Source: UBA1479 sp963976055
GTDB taxonomy: Bacteria > Pseudomonadota > Alphaproteobacteria > Rhodospirillales > Casp-alpha2
Assembly (NCBI GenBank): GCA_963976055.1
Contig: CAXBJB010000006.1
Span: forward strand, 1-64,000
Reading direction: 5' to 3'
DNA: 64,000 nucleotides
Shown here: piece after piece, positions 44,738 to 54,011 of the stretch
How positions within the stretch are numbered: the stretch's first letter is position 1
Layout of the letters: the number at the start of each line of letters is the position of its first letter
Position numbers and translations under genes: made by a program
The notes under the pieces: model-generated
Told to the model about the DNA's origin: nothing
Database searches by the model: none
Seen by the model: only the letters and a program-made list of their open reading frames with translations

Positions 44738-45670
44738 TCAGTCAGACAAGGCGGCCTTCAGTTCCGGAACGGCGGTAAACAGGTCCGCCACCAGGCCATA
44801 GTCGGCGACCTGGAAGATCGGCGCTTCCTCGTCCTTGTTGATGGCGACGATGACCTTGGAATCCTTCATCCCGGCCAGGTGCTGGATGGCGCCCGAAATG
44901 CCGACGGCGATGTAGAGTTCCGGCGCCACGACTTTCCCTGTTTGCCCGACCTGATAGTCGTTGGGCACGAACCCCGCGTCGACGGCGGCGCGGCTGGCCC
45001 CCACAGCGGCGCCCAGGATGTCCGCGACCTCTTCCAGCAGGTGGAAGTTGTCGCCCGACTGCATGCCGCGCCCGCCCGAGATGATGACCTTGGCGCTGGT
45101 CAGTTCGGGGCGTTCGGACTTGGTCAGTTCCTGGCCCGCGAAGGTCGCGAGATCGCTGGCGCCTTCGCCGGCGACGTCCTCGATGGCGGCGGAGCCGCCC
45201 TCGGCATTGGCGGCGTCGAAGCCCGTGGCGCGCACGGTCAGGACCTTCTTGGCGTCCGACGTCTTGACGGTCGCCAGCGCGTTGCCGGCGTAGATCGGGC
45301 GGATGAAGGTATCGGGGCCTTCGATGGCGGAGATGTCGGAAATCTGCTGGACGTCCAGAAGGGCGGCGACGCGCGGCATGACGTTCTTGCCGCTGGTGGT
45401 GGCGGCGGCCAGGATATGGTCGAAGCCCGCCGCCAGCTTGGCGATCAGGGGAGCCGCGTTCTCGGCGATTTCGTTGGCATAGGCTGCGTCGTCGGCGATC
45501 AGCACCTTGGCCACGCCGTCGATCTTGGCGGCGGCCTCGGCGACCGCGCGGCAGCCCGATCCGGCGACCAGGACGGTGACGTCGCCCAGCTGCTTGGCGG
45601 CGGCGACGGCGTTGAGGGTCGCCGCCTTCAGGGCCGCGTTGTCGTGTTCCGCATAAACCAGGACAGCCAT
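44738..45670 (-). CDS. etfA: Electron transfer flavoprotein, alpha subunit
   Basis: A 310-residue FAD-binding subunit of the electron-transfer flavoprotein that accepts electrons from acyl-CoA and other dehydrogenases. The FAD-binding C-terminal domain shows VIISGGRGMQSGDNF, GASRAAVDAGFVPND and the end VAPELYIAVGISGAIQHLAGMKDS. It starts two bases after etfB, with which it forms the heterodimer. Confidence 0.96.
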   Translation of the reverse strand: MAVLVYAEHDNAALKAATLNAVAAAKQLGDVTVLVAGSGCRAVAEAAAKIDGVAKVLIADDAAYANEIAENAAPLIAKLAAGFDHILAAATTSGKNVMPRVAALLDVQQISDISAIEGPDTFIRPIYAGNALATVKTSDAKKVLTVRATGFDAANAEGGSAAIEDVAGEGASDLATFAGQELTKSERPELTSAKVIISGGRGMQSGDNFHLLEEVADILGAAVGASRAAVDAGFVPNDYQVGQTGKVVAPELYIAVGISGAIQHLAGMKDSKVIVAINKDEEAPIFQVADYGLVADLFTAVPELKAALSD

Positions 45671-45672
45671 GA

Positions 45673-46422
45673 TCAGATCACCTTCGCTTCGTTCTTAAGT
45701 TTCTCGACAAGCTCGGCCGCGCTTTCGACCTTCACGCCGGCCTGACGGGCGGGCGGCTCGGTCACTTTCAGGATTTCGACCCTGGGCGCGATATCGACGC
45801 CCAGTTCGTCCGCCGTCAGCTTGGCGATCTCTTTCTTCTTGGCCTTCATGATGTTGGGCAGCGAGGCATAGCGCGGCTCGTTCAAGCGCAAATCCGTGGT
45901 CAGCACGGCCGGCAGCTTGAGGTCCAGGGTCTGCAGGCCGCCGTCGATTTCGCGGGTGACCTTGGCCTGTCCGGCGCCGAGTTCGATCTTGGACGCGAAG
46001 GTGCCCTGCGACCAGCCCATGAGGGCGGCCAGCATCTGGCCGACCTGGTTGTTGTCGTCGTCGATGGCCTGCTTGCCCAGGATCACCACGTCCGGGTTTT
46101 CGCGGGCGATCAGTTCCTTGAAGATCTTGGCGATGGCCAGGGGTTCGACCCGGCCGTCGGCGACCACGTGAATGCCGCGGTCGGCCCCCATGGCAAGCGC
46201 CGTGCGGATGGTTTCCTGCGCCTGATCCGGGCCGATGGAGACGGCGATCAGTTCGTCCGCGGTGCCGGCCTCGCGCAGCCGCACGCCCTCCTCGACGGCG
46301 ATTTCGTCGAACGGGTTCATGGACATTTTCACGTTCTGGGTTTCGACACCCGTGTGGTCCGATTTGACGCGAACCTTCACATAGGCGTCGATCACGCGCT
46401 TGACGCCGACCAGGATTTTCAT
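45673..46422 (-). CDS. etfB: Electron transfer flavoprotein, beta subunit
   Basis: A 249-residue AMP-binding subunit. Family segments are KILVGVKRVIDAYVKVRVK at the start, MNPFDEIAVEEGVRLRE, and VILGKQAIDDDNNQVGQMLA in the AMP-binding part. It is the first gene of the etfBA operon. The dehydrogenases feeding it are elsewhere in the genome. Confidence 0.96.
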   Translation of the reverse strand: MKILVGVKRVIDAYVKVRVKSDHTGVETQNVKMSMNPFDEIAVEEGVRLREAGTADELIAVSIGPDQAQETIRTALAMGADRGIHVVADGRVEPLAIAKIFKELIARENPDVVILGKQAIDDDNNQVGQMLAALMGWSQGTFASKIELGAGQAKVTREIDGGLQTLDLKLPAVLTTDLRLNEPRYASLPNIMKAKKKEIAKLTADELGVDIAPRVEILKVTEPPARQAGVKVESAAELVEKLKNEAKVI

Positions 46423-46733
46423 GGCTAGACCTTCTTATTTGGCCGCTCGTGAGGTCCCGGTGGACCCCCGGCCTTGATTGCTGCACTGCGAGAGATGATC
46501 CGCAGGATTTAAAGGACGAACCCCATCCCGTCAAGAAACGCCATTTCATTCCGCGAAGCGGACGGCGGCGCGCGGAAACGCGCGAAAATTCTGGATTGGT
46601 AAAATTTTAGACTAATTTGACTAAAAACTACTTTAAATAAAAAATATTGATGTCTCATGCAATTAATACGAAAGTTATAGATGACGCAAATAAAAACGAT
46701 TCGGGGACCGGACTGCGGCGTTTTGAACGAAAG
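46423..46733. other. AT-rich intergenic region between etfB and the histidine kinase
   Basis: About 310 bases between divergent genes. The etfB-proximal part is GC-rich; the part near the kinase (about 46590-46690) is AT-rich and contains TTTTAG (46605-46610) and CTAAAA (46621-46626), an inverted repeat with a ten-base spacer. It could be a promoter or regulator site. Nothing else is recognised. Confidence 0.4.
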
Positions 46734-47723
46734 ATGACAGTCACCATGGCCCAGAATTATTCAGATCTGCCCTATGGCGCCGGCCGGCCGATGGTCCCGA
46801 ACTATCGCGCGCCTGGCAAGCCGACGCTGAAGGGGCTTCTCCTACTGCCGGTTCTACCAATCGCATGGTTGCTGCGTGGATATAAGCGCCGCCGCGACAA
46901 GGGCAAAACCAAGCTGCAGATGGAAATCCTCCAGCTTCGCCGTGAGCTTGCGGGCCTGCGCGCCGTCAACCTGGAACTGCTTAAGGGCAAGGAACAGGCG
47001 GAAATCAATGACCAGCGCAAGACGGAGTTCCTCGCCCGGGTGACCCACGAACTGCGCACGCCGCTGAACGCCGTGGTCGGCTTCGCCGATCTGGTGCGCC
47101 AGGAACCTTACGGCGAACTGGGCAGCCCCAAATATGTCGAATATCTGACTGACATCCGGGCCACCAGCGCGCATATGCTGGATATCGTCAACGATCTGCT
47201 GGATGTCGCCAAGATCGAGGCCGGGCGCATCGAGATGCGGGAATCCTGGTCTGTCGTCCCGGTGATCCTGGATGACTGCCGGCGCCTGATGCAGAATCAG
47301 GCCGAAGCGAACGGGATTGATGTCGTGATCGAAACGCCGCCGGATCTGCCGGGGCTGTACTGCGATCCCGGCCGGGTTCGCCAGATCGTCGTCAATCTGC
47401 TGTCCAACGCGGTCAAGTTCACGCCCAAGCGCGGCCGCATCACGCTGGCGGCACGTACGGACCGGGTCGGCGGCATCGTCATCCGGGTGTCGGATACGGG
47501 CATCGGCATTCCGCAGGACGCCCTTGACGATGTGTTCGAGCCTTATATCCAGATTCGCGGCAACCACTTGGTCAAGGGCCAGCAGGGATCGGGCCTGGGC
47601 CTGTCGCTGGTGCGCATTCTGGCGGACCTGCATCAGGCGTCGCTGGGCATCGAAAGCGTCGAGAACCGAGGCACGACGATCACCGTCCGCTTCCCGCCGA
47701 CGCGGGTGCGGGCGATTTCCTGA
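46734..47723 (+). CDS. Sensor histidine kinase
   Basis: Predicted 329 residues from ATG 46734 (a second ATG at 46746). A short N-terminal hydrophobic stretch (LKGLLLLPVLPIAWLL) is not long enough for a full sensing domain, then a coiled coil leads to the H-box FLARVTHELRTPLNAVVGFADL, N-box NLLSNAVKFT, G1 SDTGIGI and G2 GSGLGLSL. It may be attached to the membrane by the single segment. No response regulator gene is adjacent. The start is uncertain, since no clear ribosome site precedes either ATG. Confidence 0.87.
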   Translation: MTVTMAQNYSDLPYGAGRPMVPNYRAPGKPTLKGLLLLPVLPIAWLLRGYKRRRDKGKTKLQMEILQLRRELAGLRAVNLELLKGKEQAEINDQRKTEFLARVTHELRTPLNAVVGFADLVRQEPYGELGSPKYVEYLTDIRATSAHMLDIVNDLLDVAKIEAGRIEMRESWSVVPVILDDCRRLMQNQAEANGIDVVIETPPDLPGLYCDPGRVRQIVVNLLSNAVKFTPKRGRITLAARTDRVGGIVIRVSDTGIGIPQDALDDVFEPYIQIRGNHLVKGQQGSGLGLSLVRILADLHQASLGIESVENRGTTITVRFPPTRVRAIS

Positions 47724-47810
47724 ACGCTATCAAGTTCTTCGCCTCGCCGATTGCGGCGGCCGGGGGGCGCGTCTAAGGTGCGGCGACTGTTCCCGAGTTT
47801 GAGGGCTGCC

Positions 47811-48488
47811 ATGCCGCCGCGCCTGTTCCATCTGATCTCGTCGCTGTGCCTGTTGCTGATTTTGGCGGGGCCGTTGTCGGCGGCGGAAACGCCCAAGGTG
47901 CTGACCTGGGAGGGCCTGATTCCCCAAGGCCCGCCAATCGACAATCCCTACCAATACCTGCCGGTCGATCAGCAGGTCGAACTGGAGATGCTGGCGACCA
48001 TCCGGTCTCAGGTCGCGGCGGGCCTGATGAACGAGGTTCATCCCATGTTCGAGGACGCGCGGGAGATCGAGTTCAAACTGCGCCAGGAAGGCATCGACGT
48101 GGACCGCATGATCGGCCTGGTGCAGAAGATGCAGGCTGAGGTCGCGGCGCGGAACAGTGAACTGGCCCATGACCTGGACGGCCAGCTGGTGCGTCTGCCC
48201 GGTTATGTCCTGCCGCTGGAGTTCGAGGGTACATCGGTCAAGGAATTCCTGTTGGTGCCCTATGTCGGGGCCTGCATCCATGTGCCGCCGCCGCCCATCA
48301 ACCAGACGGTGGTGGTGCATCTGAACCAGTCCTACGCCGCCAAGGAATTGTACGAGCCCGTCTGGGTGACCGGGCGGATGACCGTGAAGCGGGCCAAGCG
48401 CGCTCTCTCCCTGGTCGACGGCAGCGCCGATGTCGAAGCCGGCTACACGATCCAAGGTACCCGGGTTGAACCCTACACGGAAAAATAG
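47811..48488 (+). CDS. DUF3299 secreted protein
   Basis: Predicted 225 residues with a signal peptide (LFHLISSLCLLLILAGPLSAAE). The C-terminal domain LDGQLVRLPGYVLPLEFEG, LVPYVGACIHVPPPPINQ matches DUF3299, a periplasmic domain often found beside ZrgA-type zinc genes; a Cys and His pair in it could bind metal. It ends 75 bases before the Zur box and is on the same strand, so it is outside the box-controlled transcript but in the same metal-handling neighbourhood. Confidence 0.85.
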   Translation: MPPRLFHLISSLCLLLILAGPLSAAETPKVLTWEGLIPQGPPIDNPYQYLPVDQQVELEMLATIRSQVAAGLMNEVHPMFEDAREIEFKLRQEGIDVDRMIGLVQKMQAEVAARNSELAHDLDGQLVRLPGYVLPLEFEGTSVKEFLLVPYVGACIHVPPPPINQTVVVHLNQSYAAKELYEPVWVTGRMTVKRAKRALSLVDGSADVEAGYTIQGTRVEPYTEK

Positions 48489-48562
48489 GCTGCCCGGCGC
48501 CGCCGTCATTTTCACGCCCGAATAATCGGAAGACAGGGGCAAAGAGCGATTTCCGGACATAA

Positions 48563-48581
48563 AATGTTATAATATAACATT
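48563..48581 (+). promoter_or_regulatory. Zur box, perfect palindrome
   Basis: AATGTTATAATATAACATT is a perfect 9-1-9 palindrome, the Zur (Fur-family zinc repressor) operator consensus of proteobacteria. TATAAT at 48568-48573 within it makes a plausible -10 element, so Zur bound with zinc would block the promoter of the operon starting at 48624. It is 42 bases from the first start codon. Confidence 0.88.
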
Positions 48582-48623
48582 ACAAAATCTGCCGACATTC
48601 ACACCAATCCCGGAGGAGCCCCC

Positions 48624-49235
48624 ATGAAATCCATGTCCCTGTTGCCGGTCCCGCGCACTGTATCCCTTAAACCCCGTTTCGTTGCCGCCGCCCTGTTGGC
48701 AGGCCTGTTCGTCACCGCCAATCCGGCAACGGCGGCCGAGCGCGAGCATGGCGCCCATGAACACGGCGTCGGGCAGTTGAGCCTGGCCGTGGAGGGCAAC
48801 GCGGTCGAGATCGAGATCACGGCGCCGGGGGTGGATATCGTCGGGTTCGAGCATGCGGCGGAAACCGAGGCCGACCGTGCGGCCCTGGCCGCCGCCGCGG
48901 CCCGCCTGAAGGATGCGATTGCTCTATTCCGCTTTCCGCCCAAGGCCCATTGCCGATTGGAGGAAGCGGAGGTCCACTCCGCCCTGCTGGACGAAGCGCC
49001 TGGCCATGAAAAGGGGCATGCGCATGAAAAGAAACATGGTCATAAGGCCGAGGCCCATGCGGAATTCCGTGCCCATTATCATTTCCGCTGCGCCGATCCG
49101 GCGGCGCTGACCCATGTCGACCTGGGCTATTTCACCGCGTTCCCGGCGGCCCGCGAGCTTGGGGCACGGACCATCACGGCGAAGGGCCAGGGTGCGGCGG
49201 AGTTGACAGCGGACCGCTCGCGCCTGACCTTCTAG
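48624..49235 (+). CDS. zrgA: ZrgA/DUF2796 zinc-binding secreted protein
   Basis: A 203-residue exported protein. After the signal peptide (FVAAALLAGLFVTANPATAAE) comes REHGAHEHGVGQLSLAVEGNAVEIEITAPG, the DUF2796 pattern, with a central His-rich loop (GHEKGHAHEKKHGHK) that should bind zinc. The family member ZrgA of Vibrio belongs to a Zur-regulated zinc uptake system. A perfect Zur box precedes the gene and an ABC transporter follows, so zinc scavenging is the likely role. Confidence 0.88.
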   Translation: MKSMSLLPVPRTVSLKPRFVAAALLAGLFVTANPATAAEREHGAHEHGVGQLSLAVEGNAVEIEITAPGVDIVGFEHAAETEADRAALAAAAARLKDAIALFRFPPKAHCRLEEAEVHSALLDEAPGHEKGHAHEKKHGHKAEAHAEFRAHYHFRCADPAALTHVDLGYFTAFPAARELGARTITAKGQGAAELTADRSRLTF

Positions 49236-49272
49236 GCGATTAGGGTTTGTGCCCGGAGGGAACGGCAGAAGC

Positions 49273-49992
49273 ATGAACGGCAACGCGATCCGCCTGTCCG
49301 GCGTCCGCTTCCGCTGGCGCGCCGGGGCGCCATTGGTTCTGGACATCGCGGAATTCGCGGCCCGGCCCGGCGAGCGGCTGTTCGTCCACGGCCCCAGCGG
49401 CAGCGGCAAGACGACGTTGCTCAACCTGCTGGCCGGGATTTGCCTGCCCCAGGAAGGCGTGGTCGAGATCGCGGGCGAGGATCTGACCCGTGTCCCGGGG
49501 CACCGCCGCGACGCCATCCGCGCTGATTGCATCGGCTTCATCTTTCAGATGTTCAACCTGCTGCCGTTCCTGTCGCTGACGGAAAACGTGCTTCTGCCCT
49601 GCCGGTTTTCCCCTGTCCGCCGGGCTCGTGCCGATGCCGCGCCGGGCGGGGCCGAGGGCGAGGCGCTGCGCCTGCTTGCCCACATGGGGCTGGGCGAGGC
49701 CGCCGCCGCCGGCCGCGCCGTTGCCGAACTGAGCACCGGCCAGCAGCAGCGCGTCGCCGCCGCCCGCGCCCTGATCGGCGCGCCGCCGGTCATCATCGCC
49801 GACGAGCCGACCTCGGCTCTCGACGCCGACGCCCAGGCGGCCTTCCTCGACCTGCTGTTCGCGGAGGCCGGACGCAGCGGCGCCACGGTGCTGTTCGTCA
49901 GTCACGACCGGCGGCTCGACGCCGGGTTCGACCGGGTGGTGGCGCTGGCCGATATCAACCGGGCGGCGGGTGTGGAAGGCCAAGCCGCATGA
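49273..49992 (+). CDS. ABC ATPase of the zinc-linked LolD/MacB-type transporter
   Basis: A 239-residue ATPase with Walker A GPSGSGKT, signature LSTGQQQRV and Walker B VIIADEPTSALD. It overlaps the permease start by four bases. Its sequence is of the LolD/MacB class that works with FtsX-type permeases and often does not import. It sits under the Zur box together with the ZrgA-like gene. Confidence 0.88.
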   Translation: MNGNAIRLSGVRFRWRAGAPLVLDIAEFAARPGERLFVHGPSGSGKTTLLNLLAGICLPQEGVVEIAGEDLTRVPGHRRDAIRADCIGFIFQMFNLLPFLSLTENVLLPCRFSPVRRARADAAPGGAEGEALRLLAHMGLGEAAAAGRAVAELSTGQQQRVAAARALIGAPPVIIADEPTSALDADAQAAFLDLLFAEAGRSGATVLFVSHDRRLDAGFDRVVALADINRAAGVEGQAA

Positions 49993-51257
49993 GGGGCGCG
50001 CCGATCCTGGGCCTCGCGGTCAAGAGCCTGCTCAACCGCCGGACGACCGTGGGGCTGACCTTGCTGGCGCTGGCCGTCAGCGTGACGCTGGTGCTCGGCG
50101 TGGAAAAGCTGCGGACCGAGGCCAAGGCCAGCTTCGCCGCCACCATTTCGGGGACGGACCTGATCGTCGGTGCGCGCAGCGGCGCGGTACAGCTTTTGCT
50201 GTATTCGGTGTTCCGCATCGGCAACGCGACCAACAACATCTCCTGGGAAAGCTATCGCGACATCGCGGACCGGCCCGACGTGGCCTGGACCGTGCCCCTG
50301 TCGCTCGGCGATTCCCACCGCGGGTTCCGCGTGCTGGGCACCACGGGGGATTACTTCCGTCATTACCGCTACGCCCGCAAGAAGCCCTTGGCGTTCAGCG
50401 CCGGCGGGCCGTTCACGGACCTGTTCGACGCCGTTCTGGGGGCCGAGGTCGCGCGGGCCCTGGGCTACAAACTGGGCGACCCGTTGGTCGTCGCCCATGG
50501 CCTGGGGGCGGAGGGCTTTTCCAGCCACAAGGACAAACCCTTCCGCGTCGCCGGCATCCTGGCCCGCACGGGCACGCCCGTGGACCGTACGGTCCACGTC
50601 AGCCTGCGGGCGATCGAGGCGATCCATGTCGATTGGAAAAGCGGCGCCCCCGTGCCGGGCATGCGCGTGACCGCCGATCAGGTCCGGCGCATGGACCTGA
50701 CGCCCCGCGCCGTCACCGCCGTTCTGGTCGGCGCGAAATCGCGGTTCGCCGCCTTCACCCTGCAACGCGCGATCAACGAATACCGCCCGGAACCCCTGCT
50801 GGCCGTGCTGCCTGGGGTGGCCTTGCAGGAACTCTGGGACCTCATGGGCACGGCCGAGGCGGCGCTGGCCGCGATCTCCGTGGCGGTGGTCGCGGCGGGG
50901 CTGCTCGGCATGATGATCATGATGCTGGCCGGGCTGAACGAGCGGCGGCGGGAGATGGCGATCCTGCGCTCCGTCGGCGCCCGCCCGCTGCACCTGTTCG
51001 CCCTGCTGGTGTCCGAGGCGGCGGTTTTGACCTTGGCCGGGGCGGCGGCTGGGCTCGGCCTGTTTTATGTCGCCCTGGCCGCGTTCCGCCCCGTTCTCGA
51101 CAGCCGGTTCGGATTGTTTCTGGAAATCTCCGCGCCGACGGCCCACGATCTGGCGATCCTGGGCGCCGTCGTCGTGGCCGGGGTGCTGGCGGGGGCGGTG
51201 CCCGCGCTGGGCGCCTACCGGCAGTCGCTGGCCGACGGGATGACGGTCAAACTCTAA
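49989..51257 (+). CDS. FtsX-type ABC permease of the zinc-linked operon
   Basis: A 422-residue four-helix permease. A first helix (TTVGLTLLALAVSVTLVLGVEKL) is followed by a large periplasmic domain of about 230 residues, then three helices near the end (AAISVAVVAAGLLGMMIMMLAG, LFALLVSEAAVLTLAGAAAGL and the last near ILGAVVVAGVLAGAVPAL). NERRREMAILRSVGARP is the coupling helix typical of the FtsX/MacB/LolC family. With the ATPase at 49273 it forms a mechanotransmission-type transporter probably working with the ZrgA-like protein. Not a classic ZnuB. Confidence 0.86.
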   Translation: MRGAPILGLAVKSLLNRRTTVGLTLLALAVSVTLVLGVEKLRTEAKASFAATISGTDLIVGARSGAVQLLLYSVFRIGNATNNISWESYRDIADRPDVAWTVPLSLGDSHRGFRVLGTTGDYFRHYRYARKKPLAFSAGGPFTDLFDAVLGAEVARALGYKLGDPLVVAHGLGAEGFSSHKDKPFRVAGILARTGTPVDRTVHVSLRAIEAIHVDWKSGAPVPGMRVTADQVRRMDLTPRAVTAVLVGAKSRFAAFTLQRAINEYRPEPLLAVLPGVALQELWDLMGTAEAALAAISVAVVAAGLLGMMIMMLAGLNERRREMAILRSVGARPLHLFALLVSEAAVLTLAGAAAGLGLFYVALAAFRPVLDSRFGLFLEISAPTAHDLAILGAVVVAGVLAGAVPALGAYRQSLADGMTVKL

Positions 51258-51272
51258 CCAGGGGCGATTGCC

Positions 51273-52130
51273 ATGGACGACACAGGGGCCATCGACATCG
51301 ACGGGGTCACCGTGCCGCGCCTGATGTACGGCACGGCGTGGAAGGAAGACGCGACGGAGGATCTGGTGACCCTGGCGTTGGAGCAAGGGTTCCGGGGCTT
51401 CGACACGGCCAACCAACGCAAGCATTATTACGAGGCCGGAACCGGCGCCGCTCTGGCCAAGGCGATCAAAGACGAGCGGGTGCGGCGCGAAAGTGTGTTC
51501 ATCCAGACCAAGTTCACCTATCCCCGCGGCCAGGACCACCGTCTGCCTTACGACGCCGACGCGCCGGCGGCCAAACAGGTCGCTCAATCCTTCGAAAAAT
51601 CGCTGGAGCATCTGCAAACTGACTATATCGACAGTCTGGTGCTGCACGGTCCTTGGACCGGCGAGCGCCTTCACCCCATCGATTGGCAAGTGTGGCGGGC
51701 CATGGAGGCGATCCACAAGCAGGGCCAGGTGCGCCTTCTGGGGGTCAGCAATTTCAAGTTGGAGCAGGTTCGTCTGCTCTGCGCCCAGGCCGCGGTGAAG
51801 CCCCGCTTCGTGCAGAATCGCTGTTACGCATCGCGCGGCTGGGACCGCGACATCCGCGCGTTCTGCACTCAGGAAGGCATCCGCTATCAGGGGTTCTCGT
51901 TGCTCACGGCGAACCGGGCGCTGGTCGACCACGCCATGGTCAAGGACATCGCGGCGCGCCATGGCAAGACCCCGGCGCAGACGGTGTTCCGCTTCGCCCT
52001 TGATGTCGGCATGATCGCCCTAACCGGGACCACGGACGCGGCCCATATGGCGCAGGACCTGGACGTTTTCAATTTCACCCTGACGCCCGCGGAAATCCGC
52101 GTTCTCGAAGGGGCAGGGACCGCCCGCTGA
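51273..52130 (+). CDS. Aldo-keto reductase
   Basis: A 285-residue (alpha/beta)8-barrel oxidoreductase. The catalytic tetrad is visible as Asp in RGFDTANQRKHYYEAG with Tyr following, Lys in FIQTKFTY and His in LVLHGPW. The NADPH site lies in the C-terminal part (TGTTDAAHMAQDL). Substrate unknown. The start codon is 15 bases after the permease stop, so it may be the last gene of the Zur-controlled operon. Confidence 0.88.
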   Translation: MDDTGAIDIDGVTVPRLMYGTAWKEDATEDLVTLALEQGFRGFDTANQRKHYYEAGTGAALAKAIKDERVRRESVFIQTKFTYPRGQDHRLPYDADAPAAKQVAQSFEKSLEHLQTDYIDSLVLHGPWTGERLHPIDWQVWRAMEAIHKQGQVRLLGVSNFKLEQVRLLCAQAAVKPRFVQNRCYASRGWDRDIRAFCTQEGIRYQGFSLLTANRALVDHAMVKDIAARHGKTPAQTVFRFALDVGMIALTGTTDAAHMAQDLDVFNFTLTPAEIRVLEGAGTAR

Positions 52131-52212
52131 ATTAGCCGATTGCCACCGGCGAAAATCTGTAATATCGGCGATTGGGCTCCTTGAAAGAGTCTTTTGATTT
52201 TGGAATTCGCTA

Positions 52213-53922
52213 ATGGCGTACTCCGTTCCCGTATCCCTCGAACAGGCCTTCGCCCGCCATCAGGCCGGCGACATCGCCGGTGCGGCGGCGATGTACCGCG
52301 CATTCCTGGCCGCCAATCCGGGGCACGGCGATGCGGCGCATCTGCTCGGCGTCGCCCTGATGCAGGGCGGCGACCTCAAGGCGGCCCAGGAAATGCTGGA
52401 ACAGGCCGTGGCCATCGACGCCACGAAGGCCGCGTGGTGGAACAACCTGGGACTGGTCCGCTATTATGCCGGGGATTTCGCCGCTGCGCGGGCGGCCGGC
52501 GACCGCGCCCTGGCGCTCCAACCGGACAATCCGGATTTCCTCAACAACCGGGGGATGGCGCTTCAGAAGCTGGACCAGCTCGACGCCGCGATTATCGACT
52601 TCGAAGCCGCCCTGACGCGCCAGACCCGCGATCCGGAGCTGTTCCACAATTACGGTGTCGCCTTGCAGGCCGCCGCCCGGTCCGAAGAGGCCGTGTGCGC
52701 GTTCGAGCAGGCGGTCAAGATTTCCGGCGGCTGGCCCGATTCCCATGCCAGCCTGGGCGCCGTCTATTTCGAGCTCGGCCGCCGTGACGAGGCCTTCGAC
52801 GCCTGCCGCAAGGCGGTCGCCCTCGCCCCCTTCCATCAGGGCGCGCACGAATGCTTCAAGAACCTGAAGTGGGAGAGCGGCCGGCAGGACCAGATGCACG
52901 ATACCTTCCGCTGGGTATGCCGCGAACTGCCGGACAACCCCATGGCCCATTTGCAGTATGGGCGCTGTTTGGTGACAGATCATTGGTTCGCCGAGGCGGA
53001 GCCGGTGCTGCGCCGGGCCCTCGACCTGGCGCCCGATGATGCCCAGGCCCTGGGCCAACTGGGGGCCGCCTTGTCGGCCCTGGGGCGTCATGACGAGGCA
53101 TTGGATGCCTTGGCGCGGGCCGTTGACCTTTCCCCCGACGATCCGGAAATTCTGGAAATCCGGGGAGAGGCCTTGCTCCGCGCCGGGCGGCACGGCGATG
53201 CGGTCGCCCCCCTGAAGGGGGCGCACGTCCGTAACCCTCGGCGATCGTCGATCTTGGGCATGCTGACTATCGCCATGACCGAAGCCGATGACCCGGACCT
53301 TACCCGCATCGTCGATTTCGACACCGCTGTGACCCAGCGGTTCATCGACGTGCCCGAGGGCTTCACTGATTTGGCTGCCTTCAACGCGGCCCTGCATGCC
53401 GAGTTGGCGGCCCGCCACAAGGCCTTGCCGCCGCCGATCAACCAGACCATGCGCGGCGGCACGCAGATCCCGGACAACCTGTTCAACGGGCCGACGGGCA
53501 CCGTCGCCCTGGTCAAGGCCGAGATCGTCAAGACGCTGCGCCGCTTCATCGCCGGGCTGGAACGCGACGCCGATCATCCCTTCCTGCGCTTCGTCAATCC
53601 GGATTTTCGCTTCACCGGCGCCTGGTCGACGATCCTGCGGGGCGCCGGCTACGACGCCAGCCATATCCATAACGAAGGTTGGCTGTCCGGCGTCTATTAC
53701 GTGAAGGTGCCGGACCTGCCGGATGAGGTTTGGCGGACGGGCGAGGGCTGTCTGCAGATCGGAGCACCTCCCGATGCCTATGTAAGCGCCCGCAATTGCA
53801 CGCGCGTCATGGTTCGCCCCGAACCGGGCAAGCTTGTGCTGTTTCCGTCCTACGTATGGCACGGGGTGCGGCCATTCACGCGCGAGGACACCCGCCATTC
53901 AATCGCGTTCGACGTGATTTAA
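52213..53922 (+). CDS. TPR protein with putative 2OG-Fe(II) oxygenase domain
   Basis: A 569-residue protein. Residues 1-370 are degenerate TPR repeats (for example AWWNNLGLVRYYAGDFAAARAAGDRALAL); the C-terminal 170 residues fit the putative 2OG-Fe(II) oxygenase family PF13759: Fe ligands would be H in SHIHNEGWLSGVYY and H in YVWHGVRPF, with the 2OG Arg in DTRHSIAFDV. It may hydroxylate protein side chains or act on glycosylated partners. A terminator-like hairpin follows at 53949. Confidence 0.86.
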   Translation: MAYSVPVSLEQAFARHQAGDIAGAAAMYRAFLAANPGHGDAAHLLGVALMQGGDLKAAQEMLEQAVAIDATKAAWWNNLGLVRYYAGDFAAARAAGDRALALQPDNPDFLNNRGMALQKLDQLDAAIIDFEAALTRQTRDPELFHNYGVALQAAARSEEAVCAFEQAVKISGGWPDSHASLGAVYFELGRRDEAFDACRKAVALAPFHQGAHECFKNLKWESGRQDQMHDTFRWVCRELPDNPMAHLQYGRCLVTDHWFAEAEPVLRRALDLAPDDAQALGQLGAALSALGRHDEALDALARAVDLSPDDPEILEIRGEALLRAGRHGDAVAPLKGAHVRNPRRSSILGMLTIAMTEADDPDLTRIVDFDTAVTQRFIDVPEGFTDLAAFNAALHAELAARHKALPPPINQTMRGGTQIPDNLFNGPTGTVALVKAEIVKTLRRFIAGLERDADHPFLRFVNPDFRFTGAWSTILRGAGYDASHIHNEGWLSGVYYVKVPDLPDEVWRTGEGCLQIGAPPDAYVSARNCTRVMVRPEPGKLVLFPSYVWHGVRPFTREDTRHSIAFDVI

Positions 53923-53948
53923 AGGGGAGAATATCCGGGGGGCTTGGG

Positions 53949-53983
53949 CCGCGCGTGGCCGACCCAGCCAGCCCCACGCGCGG
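53949..53983 (+). terminator. Probable terminator after the TPR-oxygenase gene
   Basis: CCGCGCGTGG (53949-53958) and CCACGCGCGG (53974-53983) form a perfect 10-bp stem with a 15-base loop, followed by GTCTTTG. The T-run is weak, so this may be a Rho-assisted stop. A second small hairpin (TTTGAAA near 53987, TTTCAAA near 53997) lies just downstream. Confidence 0.6.
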
Positions 53984-54011
53984 GTCTTTGAAACGCCATT
54001 TCAAAAAATTA

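Noticed and set aside
49902..51962. 686-codon minus-strand frame opposite the ABC permease
   Set aside because: Antisense shadow with no domain; the forward strand has complete motifs.
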